Below are positions 51,896 through 60,921 of a stretch of DNA of 64,000 nucleotides, one piece after another. Positions within the stretch are counted from its first letter, which is position 1; each line of letters opens with the position of its first letter. Below the pieces are notes generated by a model, which saw only the letters and a program-made list of their open reading frames with translations, was not told the origin of the DNA and searched no databases. A program made the translations under genes and the position numbers. This DNA is from Halobacteriovorax sp. DA5 (GTDB lineage Bacteria; Bdellovibrionota; Bacteriovoracia; Bacteriovoracales; Bacteriovoracaceae). Location of the stretch: contig NZ_PPDJ01000002.1 of assembly GCF_002903145.1 (NCBI RefSeq), positions 636,672-700,671 of the forward strand, in the 5' to 3' direction.

Positions 51896-52865
51896 ATGGA
51901 TTATCCTTCATTAAATGATTCTTTACATAGTCGGCTACACCATCATCTACGATACGAAATTCGAAGTTTGGAAGTATTCTTCTAAATTTATCCATATCTG
52001 CTTGAGTGTAGTATTGATATTGATTACGAAGATGCATAGGCATATCGATAAATTCAACGTTTGGCTCACGTCCCATTGCAATGAACGTTTGATTCACGAG
52101 ATTAAGAAAGCTATCGGCTCGACCTGTTCCAATATTATAAATACCAGAGTGCTTCGCCATCTCCTTCTCAGATAGCTCAATCATGGCATTAACAACATCT
52201 TTAACATAAACAAAGTCACGAAGCTGCTTACCATCCTCATACCCTTCTTTGTGCGACTTAAAGAGCTTAACCTTTCCAACTTCATTTATCTGTTCGTATG
52301 CTTTATGGACAAGAGAGCGCATCTCTTCCTTATGATACTCATTAGGGCCATAGACATTAAAAAATTTAAGGCCAAACCAATGTTTTGGACGATCAGTTTG
52401 ATTTAGAACCCACTCATCAAATAATTGCTTAGAGTAACCATAAGGATTTAGAGGGCGAAGCTTTCCAAGCTCCTCCTCTTTGTCTTCATAGCCAAGCTCA
52501 CCGTCACCATAAGTGGCCGCAGAAGATGCATAGATATATGGAATATTTAAATCACATGCCAGGTCAAAATAGAACTTTGAATGACCAACATTATTAGTCA
52601 TCAGATAATCCATATCCATCTCAGTTGTGGATGAGCAAGCACCCATGTGATAGATACAAGAAATCTGCTTATGAACTTCTTCTAATTGAATGTCGATAAA
52701 CTCATCAGCATGAAAATATTCAGCATATTTAACGCCTTTTAAATTCTTCCACTTCTGATCATGATCAAAGCGGTCGACAATAATGATATCATCACGTCCG
52801 AGTTCGTTAAGCTTTGCAACAAGAACACTTCCAATAAATCCAGCGCCACCTGTAACTAAGATCAC
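51879..52865 (-). CDS. hldD: ADP-L-glycero-D-manno-heptose 6-epimerase
   Basis: 328 aa extended SDR. NADP loop TGGAGFIGS, catalytic YxxxK in YGYSKQLFD, and the FFNVYGPNEYHK block are typical of HldD, the last step of heptose supply for the LPS inner core. It overlaps the DUF4149 gene by 4 bases at the start and the FliG-like gene by 17 bases at the end. Confidence 0.88.
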   Translation of the reverse strand: MILVTGGAGFIGSVLVAKLNELGRDDIIIVDRFDHDQKWKNLKGVKYAEYFHADEFIDIQLEEVHKQISCIYHMGACSSTTEMDMDYLMTNNVGHSKFYFDLACDLNIPYIYASSAATYGDGELGYEDKEEELGKLRPLNPYGYSKQLFDEWVLNQTDRPKHWFGLKFFNVYGPNEYHKEEMRSLVHKAYEQINEVGKVKLFKSHKEGYEDGKQLRDFVYVKDVVNAMIELSEKEMAKHSGIYNIGTGRADSFLNLVNQTFIAMGREPNVEFIDMPMHLRNQYQYYTQADMDKFRRILPNFEFRIVDDGVADYVKNHLMKDNPYVERF

Positions 52866-53374
52866 GCCTCACCTTCTTTGCTCTCTAAACGCATTAGACT
52901 CGTTAGTGAAATTCCGCACATTGTAAGAAGAGCTAGAAGTTTATAACTATCAAGTCGTACATAGAGATTATGATAACCTCTAAGCTTCTCTTCAAACACC
53001 TGATACTCTTCATCAGTGTGAGTGTAATTTGATTTTGCAATCTGAGAGTCGCGAATACCTGGTGATAGTTTAGTTGTATAAACGATGGCCAAGACAAGTG
53101 TTGTTAGGGCAATAAACTTCATCACCATTGAAGCCTTCCCTTTTTTCTTATAAAGAAAAGCTGCGATGATCAAAAGAATAGCAAAAATCATTTCAATAAT
53201 ATTGAACGATGTGAAGATAATTCCACCAAGAGTTCCTGCTTCTTTTAGAGAGCTAACATTTCTAAAAATACTTGGAGCTGCAATGAAGTCGATAAAGACG
53301 GTTGCAAAAAACCATGAAAGGCAGACGCCAAAAATTAAACTTAATAATACGTGTTTCTTTAGTAGTGATTTCAT
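52862..53374 (-). CDS. DUF4149-like membrane protein
   Basis: 170 aa with four membrane segments. WFFATVFIDFIAAPSIF at the N-terminus and the GIIFTSFNIIEMIFAI second helix match the TMEM205-like DUF4149 family of unknown function. Coupled to hldD by a 4-base overlap and 16 bases after tatC. Confidence 0.65.
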   Translation of the reverse strand: MKSLLKKHVLLSLIFGVCLSWFFATVFIDFIAAPSIFRNVSSLKEAGTLGGIIFTSFNIIEMIFAILLIIAAFLYKKKGKASMVMKFIALTTLVLAIVYTTKLSPGIRDSQIAKSNYTHTDEEYQVFEEKLRGYHNLYVRLDSYKLLALLTMCGISLTSLMRLESKEGEA

Positions 53375-53390
53375 AAAGAAATCATACCGT

Positions 53391-54131
53391 CTATTTCATG
53401 TGATGACGAGAAAGATATGGGTGAACAATTAACGCAACAGCTAAAATACCCAGTTCAAAAAGTACGACTAACGGCAGCCAAAGTCCCATCATTGTAATGA
53501 CATCAGGAGGAGTTAACATAGCAGAAACGACAGCGAAGCCAACATAAACATAACGTCTCATATTAGCTAGGGACTGCTTTGTTACTAGGCCCATAAAGCC
53601 TAAAATAAGAAGTACATTTGGTAGTTGAAAAATAAGGCCAAGGAAAACAAGAACCTTACTTGAAAGAACGAGGTAATCTTTTAGACCGATTGTTGCTTCA
53701 ACATTTTGTACACCAAAGCCCATGAGGGTTTGAAATGTTAGTGGAAAAACGATGAAGTAGCCAAAGCTTACGCCTATAGCAAACAGGAAGAGCCCAATAA
53801 TAAGAAATGGCCTAACGGCCTTTTTTTCATGATCATAGAGACCTGGAGAGATAAATTTCCAAACCTGATAAAACCAAAGAGGACAAGAAAGAATAACACT
53901 TGAGTAAAATGCTACTTGAAATTGAGAAAGAACCTTATCAAGTAGTCCAAGATAGACAACCTTTCCCCCTCCAAAATCACCAAGAGCATCTCGCAGAGGC
54001 TTCAAAAGAACTTCCTGGATGAGGTCACCATAGGCGTAGCAGGCCACGAAAGATATCAAAATTATGATTAATATCTTTATAAGTGCAGAGCGTAACTCTT
54101 CTAAATGGTCAATTAAACCCATCTCTTTCAA
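53391..54131 (-). CDS. tatC: Sec-independent translocase subunit TatC
   Basis: 246 aa, six membrane segments. The N-terminal LIDHLEELRSALIK and the central Pro-rich FPLTFQTLMGFG region are the TatC signature. TatC recognises twin-arginine signals. TatA/B are not adjacent in this window. First gene of the run tatC-DUF4149-hldD-FliG-like. Confidence 0.95.
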   Translation of the reverse strand: MKEMGLIDHLEELRSALIKILIIILISFVACYAYGDLIQEVLLKPLRDALGDFGGGKVVYLGLLDKVLSQFQVAFYSSVILSCPLWFYQVWKFISPGLYDHEKKAVRPFLIIGLFLFAIGVSFGYFIVFPLTFQTLMGFGVQNVEATIGLKDYLVLSSKVLVFLGLIFQLPNVLLILGFMGLVTKQSLANMRRYVYVGFAVVSAMLTPPDVITMMGLWLPLVVLFELGILAVALIVHPYLSRHHMK

Positions 54132-54204
54132 AACTTACCCTAGTTTTCCATCCATACTTAAAGTAAAATAAATTAATACTAATAATTTAACACAGTTAGA
54201 ACGA

Positions 54205-54804
54205 ATGAAATACCCATTATTAATTTTTATTGTTAATTTTATGATAGCTCTTCCAACACAGGCAAAGACGATCTTGCTCTGTCTTGGACAAGAAGAAAGT
54301 TACTATGCCAAAAGGTTTGAGACAGGGCCCCGCTATCACTTAAATCAAATTATGATTAATGAGATTTCATCAGTTGGTAATCCGCAATTTTCTAAAGGTT
54401 ACTACAATAAGTTTTGTTCTGATCCGAGTAAATCACCGACGCTTAAATTACTTAAGGCCATGACAACTGGCCAAAGAAATATTTTCGACTTCAAAGAAGA
54501 AGACGGTGGAATTGGTGTTAAGTATTCGATGTCGACTTATAATGAGTTTCGTCTAAAGTCGATTAAGATCCTAATGGATTATCTCGCAAAGATTCAAATC
54601 CAAGCAAGTAGTGCCGATTGCCTTGAGTCTAATATTCCTGGCCTAAAAGAGTTCTATGCTCGCTATCGCTATCTTGAAGGAGAAGTAAGCTTAGAGACTT
54701 TAAAAGGATCTAAAGAATCTCTTTTAAAGATTTATGATGCTTTAGAGAATGTCGATGCTATCTTAAAGAAATGCCAAAAAACTAAGCAAACTCAAACTAA
54801 ATAA
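54205..54804 (+). CDS. Secreted helical protein, unknown
   Basis: 199 aa with a signal peptide (ending TQA, about residue 20). The mature part is helical with four Cys (LLCLGQ, KFCSDP, ADCLES, KKCQKT). No family recognised. It converges with the BFD-like gene, overlapping by 8 bases. Confidence 0.65.
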   Translation: MKYPLLIFIVNFMIALPTQAKTILLCLGQEESYYAKRFETGPRYHLNQIMINEISSVGNPQFSKGYYNKFCSDPSKSPTLKLLKAMTTGQRNIFDFKEEDGGIGVKYSMSTYNEFRLKSIKILMDYLAKIQIQASSADCLESNIPGLKEFYARYRYLEGEVSLETLKGSKESLLKIYDALENVDAILKKCQKTKQTQTK

Positions 54805-55495
54805 AGAATACACTAAGCTGAGAATCTAGCGAAGAGACTTTACTAATGAAATCTTGCGCCTCAGGAGTTTGTTCATCACCAATGACATAGAGGTGGTGAC
54901 CAATTAGGCCTTCGACAGATATCTTTCCGAGTTTTTCAACCATTGGATAAATATCCTCTAAAAGAAATTGATATGGTCTTTTTCCAGCAATCTTATCTTT
55001 TTTGAAACCATTAAAGGTAACTGCAGGAATAACCTTTTCCTCACGATTTGATTTAAACATCGGAACAATATCGGCCAGGCACGAACCACAGCCACCAGCG
55101 GCCTTTGACAGGTTTGTAATCGTAAGAGGATCACTTGCTCCCCTTTCAATTAAAGCTGCGACTTCTTGGCGACTAACACCAAAACAGCGACAAAGTGTAT
55201 TTGTCGTATCAATGGCCATAAGTTGATTAGGAGAGAAATAATTTAAAACTTCTTTGAAGAAGCTAAATAGCTCAAGAGAATGACTCGAATTTTCACTTAG
55301 AGCTTTTTCGATTTCAAGTATTAGTTGTGACTTTGTATTCTTCGTCTTTTCAAGAATCGTCATGATGACATCTTTTAGTGCACTATCATCACTTTCAACA
55401 AAGTACTCTCTTACTTCATTGAGCTTAGAAAACCTAAGCTCAACTCGACAAGGATCATTAATTTTTAAATCTGGTGCAATTAGGCTTGTATTCAC
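54797..55495 (-). CDS. Protein with a BFD/NifU-type [2Fe-2S] domain
   Basis: 232 aa. The middle (about residues 103-145) reads LCRCFGVSRQEV then NLSKAAGGCGSC, the four-Cys BFD-like [2Fe-2S] site seen in NifU and bacterioferritin-associated ferredoxin. The N-terminal 100 residues and the C-terminal 80 are not recognised, and the IscU-type part of NifU is missing. It starts 2 bases after the map stop, so the two are coupled. A role in Fe-S handling is inferred. Confidence 0.65.
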   Translation of the reverse strand: MNTSLIAPDLKINDPCRVELRFSKLNEVREYFVESDDSALKDVIMTILEKTKNTKSQLILEIEKALSENSSHSLELFSFFKEVLNYFSPNQLMAIDTTNTLCRCFGVSRQEVAALIERGASDPLTITNLSKAAGGCGSCLADIVPMFKSNREEKVIPAVTFNGFKKDKIAGKRPYQFLLEDIYPMVEKLGKISVEGLIGHHLYVIGDEQTPEAQDFISKVSSLDSQLSVFFI

Positions 55496-55497
55496 AA

Positions 55498-56265
55498 TTA
55501 AGGATGAACCTCGTAACTTCTAAGAGTAAGAATCTCAAAGCCACCTTCAGTAACTAAGATTGTGTGTTCAAATTGGGCAGACCATTTCTTATCTCTAGTC
55601 AGAACTGTCCAACCATCTTTAAGAACTTTACAATCCTTTGTTCCAAGGTTGATCATTGGCTCAATTGTAAAAGTCATACCAGGCTTCATTTCTGCGCCCT
55701 TACCTCTTTTTCCAACGTGAACAACTTGTGGATCTTCATGGAATTCTCGTCCAATACCGTGTCCACAATAATCTTCAACAATACCGTATCCATGATCGTG
55801 TGCGATCTCCATAATTGAAGCACCGATATCACCAATATGGCCACCTGGACGAACTTGCTTAATTCCTTCCATCATACATTGGTAAGTTACATCAACAAGT
55901 TTCTTCACTTCATCAGAAACATTACCAACTAAGAAAGTCTTATTAGTATCACCGTGGAATTTATTTAAGTATGTTGTCACGTCGATATTTAATATATCAC
56001 CGTCTTTTAAAACATCTTTTGTACTTGGAATTCCGTGGCAAACGACTTCATTAAGTGAAGTACATACCGACTTTGGAAAACCGTGATAATTTAATGGCGA
56101 AGGATACGCACCATTTTTAATAATATACTCGTGACAAAGATTATTAAGCTCTTCAGTGCTTACACCTGGCTTTACGAATGGTTCAATATACTCAAGAGTA
56201 GAAGCCGCTAATTTCGACGTTGCTCTCATTAATTCAATTTCGCGTTTCGACTTGATCGATATCAT
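55498..56265 (-). CDS. map: Methionine aminopeptidase, type I
   Basis: 255 aa. Metal ligands Asp in NIDVTTYLNKFHGD, Asp a few residues later, His in GHGIGREFHEDP, Glu in FTIEPMINLG and Glu in AQFEHTILVTE. It removes the initiator Met. First gene of the map-BFD pair. Confidence 0.95.
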   Translation of the reverse strand: MISIKSKREIELMRATSKLAASTLEYIEPFVKPGVSTEELNNLCHEYIIKNGAYPSPLNYHGFPKSVCTSLNEVVCHGIPSTKDVLKDGDILNIDVTTYLNKFHGDTNKTFLVGNVSDEVKKLVDVTYQCMMEGIKQVRPGGHIGDIGASIMEIAHDHGYGIVEDYCGHGIGREFHEDPQVVHVGKRGKGAEMKPGMTFTIEPMINLGTKDCKVLKDGWTVLTRDKKWSAQFEHTILVTEGGFEILTLRSYEVHP

Positions 56266-56427
56266 GGTTTTTCCTTTCGCTTATTCTAAGTACTTAAATA
56301 TACATTCCTTTTAACATAGTTTGACCCACTAAAGAATAGACAAAGTTAAAAATTTTACAATTTACAACACGCTAAGTACCTAAAATGGCATAATGACGCG
56401 AAAGAATTCAGAAATTAGGACTAATAA

Positions 56428-58056
56428 ATGAAACAAATTATCGCCATTTTCCTCTTAACTGTGAACGTATTCTACGCTCATGCCCAGAGCAAAGAAGACA
56501 ATAGGTTGTTCCATTCTACAATGACTCAAATCAATGAGATTCAAGAAAGAATAAACGATACTGACTATGACCCACAAAAGCTTGGGTACAATATTCGTGA
56601 GCTAGAAAAATTAATTAATGCAAGTAGTGATCTCGTAAATGTGACTATCGATTATAGCAAACTCATTTATCGACAATCAATTGATCATAAGCCAATAAAA
56701 GGTTCTGATTTATCAATCATTGGTAATCTAATGAATACAGTCGCACTCATTATGGAGAAATCGAGTCTTTATACTGTAAAAGACCTTTCTAATAAGCGCT
56801 CGTATTCTGAACTTGAGTATGCACAAATCAAGGTGACAAACCTACTTGCAAAACTAAACTACGTGAACCTCTACTTAGTAACTCACAATATTTTTTATGA
56901 AATCAAAACAATCAAAAAAGTTACGAAAGAGATTATTAAGATTCTCGACAATGAAAAACAAGTTGAGATTCTTAAGCAATTTACAAAAATTGCAAAGAGT
57001 GAGAAATTCCATGAGGAGTTACAAGAAGACCTTAGAAACTTTCTTGATTATCACTACTACTATCTAAAACTTTTAAATCCTGACCTAACAAGAGGTGTTG
57101 TTCTTGTAGAGAAGTTTGAGATCGAAAAACATTTACTTGGAAAGAGACTCCCTGCAATTGAATTTAGCAGTATTGGCGATTGGTTTATTGAAATCTTTAA
57201 TCGTACGACAAACTTTATCTCAGGGCTATTTGGTAACCTTGTTGGAAAACTGCGTTTTCGCCATGGTCATATGTATGCTAACGAACGAGCACTTGATTAC
57301 CTAGAGACGGTACTAAAGCCGCTAGATATTATTGCAGAAAAAACACCTTTTGCTGCAACAGACTTTTTTATCCCAGGACACTTTGGTCATATTGCCATTT
57401 ATCTTGGTACAGAACAAAAGCTTAAACTAGCAGGACTATGGAATACACCATTTATTAAAAAGTATCATAATGATATTCGCAAAGGAAAAACAATTGTTGA
57501 GTCGATTCGACCAGGAAGTCGCCTTGTTTCCCTTGAAGACTTTTTAGAAATTGATGAAATCACAATTATTCGTGAAAAAGGAATTCTAGAAAATAAGTGG
57601 GCAAGAGAGATGGTGTCAAAGGTTGCACTAGAGCAACTTAATAAGAAGTATGATTTTAATTTCGATGTCACAACTCTTGATAAGGTCGTATGCTCAGAGG
57701 TTCCATACCATGCTTATGGACACAAGAGATGGCCAACAAGTTATATCTTAGGAAGAAATACTATTTCTCCAGATGAAATTATCGAAAATGCTTATCGTAA
57801 AGGATCGGGTATTGAATTTGTTGCCTCAATTAAGGCCAATAAGAAACATCAGCTATTTAGCATTACTAAAAAAGAAATGGGAGATAATCTTGGTTTTATC
57901 TACGATGAATCAAGAGATATGTTCAGAAAGAAGATAAAGTCATGTCAGTTAATTAAAGTTGTTGATCATGATCAGCGCTCAACGATAAATGGCCGTTATC
58001 GCACTTATAAGAAGTGTAAAACGATCAAGAAAGACTTAATTTACAGCGGATTCTAG
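56428..58056 (+). CDS. Secreted YiiX-like permuted papain-fold amidase
   Basis: 542 aa. Signal peptide (ending AHA, about residue 19), a helical N-terminal region (20-290), then a circularly permuted papain-fold domain (about 290-470) with the His in IPGHFGHIAIYLG and the Cys in DKVVCSEVPYHAYG, the pattern of YiiX/YaeF (C92) enzymes. These cut amide or ester bonds of lipids or peptides. The helical N-terminal region could be a substrate- or partner-binding module. Single gene. Confidence 0.78.
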   Translation: MKQIIAIFLLTVNVFYAHAQSKEDNRLFHSTMTQINEIQERINDTDYDPQKLGYNIRELEKLINASSDLVNVTIDYSKLIYRQSIDHKPIKGSDLSIIGNLMNTVALIMEKSSLYTVKDLSNKRSYSELEYAQIKVTNLLAKLNYVNLYLVTHNIFYEIKTIKKVTKEIIKILDNEKQVEILKQFTKIAKSEKFHEELQEDLRNFLDYHYYYLKLLNPDLTRGVVLVEKFEIEKHLLGKRLPAIEFSSIGDWFIEIFNRTTNFISGLFGNLVGKLRFRHGHMYANERALDYLETVLKPLDIIAEKTPFAATDFFIPGHFGHIAIYLGTEQKLKLAGLWNTPFIKKYHNDIRKGKTIVESIRPGSRLVSLEDFLEIDEITIIREKGILENKWAREMVSKVALEQLNKKYDFNFDVTTLDKVVCSEVPYHAYGHKRWPTSYILGRNTISPDEIIENAYRKGSGIEFVASIKANKKHQLFSITKKEMGDNLGFIYDESRDMFRKKIKSCQLIKVVDHDQRSTINGRYRTYKKCKTIKKDLIYSGF

Positions 58057-58088
58057 CAAAGCAAAGAAAAAGTTGATAGATTAAGGGT

Positions 58089-59042
58089 ATGAACTATTAC
58101 TTTTATCGACCAGAAATTTCGAGCTATCAAGGTGAGGCCTTTCGCGTTAAAGAAAGGCAGTCACTAGGCCAACTTGGTATCAAGTGCGTGGACACACCTA
58201 TTGAGATCCCAGAGGGCGAAAGCGTCATTGTTATCTCAACGAGCTATACGAATAATGAGAGTATTGTTAAATCACTAGAGCACGCCAATATTGTCCTCTG
58301 GATTCATCCAAACTCGGGCTATGATAACTTCTCACTTGAGTTTGTGAAAAGTGCAAAATTCCCAATTGTTTTAGGAAATGAGATTAGAGCAAATGCAGTA
58401 GCGCAATTCTACCTTCAAGCATTACTCAATCATCAAGGACAAATTCCTTACAGACGCCAATGGGATGAAGCACGAAGCTATAATCGAGAGCTCTTGCACA
58501 CAAAGAAAACTCTAATCATCGGACGTGGACCAATTGGTGCAAGACTTGGCAATGCTCTTGAAACATTGAATGTAAAAGTTAGCTATTACGATCCATACCA
58601 AAATAAGCAGCAAAATAACAAATACCTAAAAGAAGAACTGACAAAGTCAGATATCATCATCATGGCATGTTCATTGAATAAGACTTCTTACCATATTCTT
58701 AATGAAGAGATGTTTGCTTTATTAAAAAAAGACACTCTCATTATGAATGCGGCCAGAGGAAAATTAATTGAGCAACAGGCCTTAATAAACTTTCTAAGTA
58801 ATAATAAAGATGCTCATGCAATTATCGACGTCTTTGAGAAAGAGCCAATAGACTTTAATCAATTTAAGCAACTTTCTAATATAACTCTAAGTTCCCATAT
58901 TGCAGGAGTGTACAAGGGAATTAACGATGCTATTATAAAGTTTGAAAAGCGTGTGATTCGTGATTACCTACACGATCAAGACCTTGACCTTTACAAGACA
59001 GCACTACTAAGCTCTCGTGTTAAAGGCGATTTTTTAATTTAA
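58089..59042 (+). CDS. D-isomer 2-hydroxyacid dehydrogenase-like protein
   Basis: 317 aa. NAD-binding Rossmann motif IIGRGPIGARLGNALE, the LIMNAARGKLIEQQAL block, and Glu and His in FEKEPIDF and SSHIAG at the catalytic positions. D-2-hydroxyacid dehydrogenases reduce 2-oxo acids. It starts an operon with the ureohydrolase (16-base gap). Confidence 0.8.
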   Translation: MNYYFYRPEISSYQGEAFRVKERQSLGQLGIKCVDTPIEIPEGESVIVISTSYTNNESIVKSLEHANIVLWIHPNSGYDNFSLEFVKSAKFPIVLGNEIRANAVAQFYLQALLNHQGQIPYRRQWDEARSYNRELLHTKKTLIIGRGPIGARLGNALETLNVKVSYYDPYQNKQQNNKYLKEELTKSDIIIMACSLNKTSYHILNEEMFALLKKDTLIMNAARGKLIEQQALINFLSNNKDAHAIIDVFEKEPIDFNQFKQLSNITLSSHIAGVYKGINDAIIKFEKRVIRDYLHDQDLDLYKTALLSSRVKGDFLI

Positions 59043-59058
59043 ATTTAAGGGAATATAT

Positions 59059-60162
59059 ATGAGTGACAAGAATGAAACATTATTAAATGACTACCTTTGC
59101 CCTCCAGGCTTTGGTGTATTCACAGTTAACACAGCAAAAGAGAGAAAAGATAAGCTAACTCAAGTGCTTTATAAAACGACTGAAGATGCCGCAATCAGAT
59201 CGGCATGGAGTAATGAACTTAACAAACTTTCTAACGTAAAAGGTTGTGCAATTCTTGGTGTCGCATCCGACTGTGGAGGAGGGATCCAAAGAGGTGCAAA
59301 CTGGGGACCTTTATTCTTAAGAAACACATTAATCGAAGACCATTTAGATACTTATAAGCAATGTTTTGACCTAGGTGATATCAGAGTTATTCCTCACCTT
59401 CTGCATGACAAGTACTTAAATGATGAAACAATAAAGAGTGCACAAAATGCATTGTACGGTGGAAAGAACTTAAGTGTCTCTCCACTAAGTATTGCCAAAG
59501 CAAGTGTTGATGAAGTCTTTAAACATAATAAGGATTTAAAAATCTTCAGTATCGGTGGAGATCACTCAGTAAGTTTTCCACTAGTAAAATCATGGATCAA
59601 CAATAGAAGATCACTTGGAAAGAAAGTAGGCCTTATTCACTTTGATGCGCATACTGACCTGTTAAGAGAAAGACTTGGTATTGATTATTGTTTTGGTTCT
59701 TGGCTAACTCATGTTCTGGATGATCTTGAAACACCAAAGCATTGCTATCAATTTGGCATTCGTTCAACTGGAAAATCAAAAGAACACTGGGAAAGTGAAT
59801 TTGGACTCAATCAGTATTGGGCAAAAGACGTTAAGGAAATAGGAGCAAAAGAATTAGCACTTAAAACAGTAGCAGAACTTAAGGCCCAAGGAATTGAAGA
59901 AATTTATATTAGCTTTGATATTGATGCCCTCGATGAAAGTGTTGCCAGCGCAACAGGCACACCTGAACCAGAGGGACTGATGCCACACGAATGTGCTATA
60001 ATGATAAAAGAGTTTACTAATGCCTTTAACATAACTGGTGCAGACATGGTTGAGATTGCTCCACTTGTAGGCTTAAGCGAAGAAGGCTCTCGAACAACAC
60101 TTGAAGTAGGGGCCGCAATGAGTGCTCTTATGATGGAGGCCATGATTAGTGCCAATAATTGA
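59059..60162 (+). CDS. Arginase/agmatinase-family ureohydrolase
   Basis: 367 aa. Mn-binding motifs GGDHSVSFP, HFDAHTDL and SFDIDALDESVASATG. The protein is longer than classic arginase by an N-terminal part of about 70 residues. Formimidoylglutamase, agmatinase or arginase activity cannot be separated by eye. AAGGGA precedes the ATG. Followed by aat, overlapping by 14 bases. Confidence 0.85.
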   Translation: MSDKNETLLNDYLCPPGFGVFTVNTAKERKDKLTQVLYKTTEDAAIRSAWSNELNKLSNVKGCAILGVASDCGGGIQRGANWGPLFLRNTLIEDHLDTYKQCFDLGDIRVIPHLLHDKYLNDETIKSAQNALYGGKNLSVSPLSIAKASVDEVFKHNKDLKIFSIGGDHSVSFPLVKSWINNRRSLGKKVGLIHFDAHTDLLRERLGIDYCFGSWLTHVLDDLETPKHCYQFGIRSTGKSKEHWESEFGLNQYWAKDVKEIGAKELALKTVAELKAQGIEEIYISFDIDALDESVASATGTPEPEGLMPHECAIMIKEFTNAFNITGADMVEIAPLVGLSEEGSRTTLEVGAAMSALMMEAMISANN

Positions 60163-60847
60163 ATTCCCACCAGTCGAAGTCGCAGATGAGCAAGGCCTAC
60201 TAGCTATTGGTGGAGATCTCCACCATGACTCCCTTTTATTGGCGTATCAAAATGGAATCTTTCCATGGCCAATATCTCAAGAGTATCCCCTAGCTTGGTT
60301 TTCACCTCCACAAAGAGGAGTTATTCGCCTTGAAGACATTCAAATAAATCGTTCTCTTATTAAGTTTATAAAAAAGTGTGACTGGACTATTACCTTTAAC
60401 AAAGACTTTCTATCTGTGATCAGAAACTGTCAGCAGATTCACTCAGACTCCATTGAAGGAACTTGGATTACTGATGAAATCGTCGAAGGCTACTTTAATC
60501 TTTTTCATCAAAACCTTGCTTATAGTGTCGAGGTATGGAATCAAGAAAAAGACCTAATTGGAGGACTCTACGGCGTAAGCATGGGACACTTCTTAAGTGG
60601 TGAATCAATGTTCTACAAGGAATCAAATGCTTCAAAGATCGCATTATTAGCAATTCTTTATATCGTCAAACAATACACTATTCCATTCTTAGATACGCAA
60701 ATGGTGACTCCAATTACAAAGTCCTTTGGTGCAATCGAACAAGACCGAAGTCTATTTATCAATCAAATAGCTCCGCTATTTGCACAAACACCACTTGTCT
60801 TTTCAGAAAATGAAATTTTAGTACGTGATCTACTGAAGTCTTTTTAA
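60149..60847 (+). CDS. aat: Leucyl/phenylalanyl-tRNA-protein transferase
   Basis: 232 aa from GTG at 60149. EFPPVEVADEQGLLAIGGDL, NGIFPWP and FFSGESMF-like blocks (here FLSGESMFYK) are diagnostic. Aat adds Leu or Phe to proteins with N-terminal Lys or Arg for ClpAP decay. The start overlaps the ureohydrolase end by 14 bases. It complements bpt at 18944. Confidence 0.93.
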   Translation: MPIIEFPPVEVADEQGLLAIGGDLHHDSLLLAYQNGIFPWPISQEYPLAWFSPPQRGVIRLEDIQINRSLIKFIKKCDWTITFNKDFLSVIRNCQQIHSDSIEGTWITDEIVEGYFNLFHQNLAYSVEVWNQEKDLIGGLYGVSMGHFLSGESMFYKESNASKIALLAILYIVKQYTIPFLDTQMVTPITKSFGAIEQDRSLFINQIAPLFAQTPLVFSENEILVRDLLKSF

Positions 60848-60921
60848 CTTTATATACAGAGCAACTCTTTTGATAAAAATTGCAAGGCGCCATCTATTTC
60901 TATAAATATTTTTTGAAAGAA

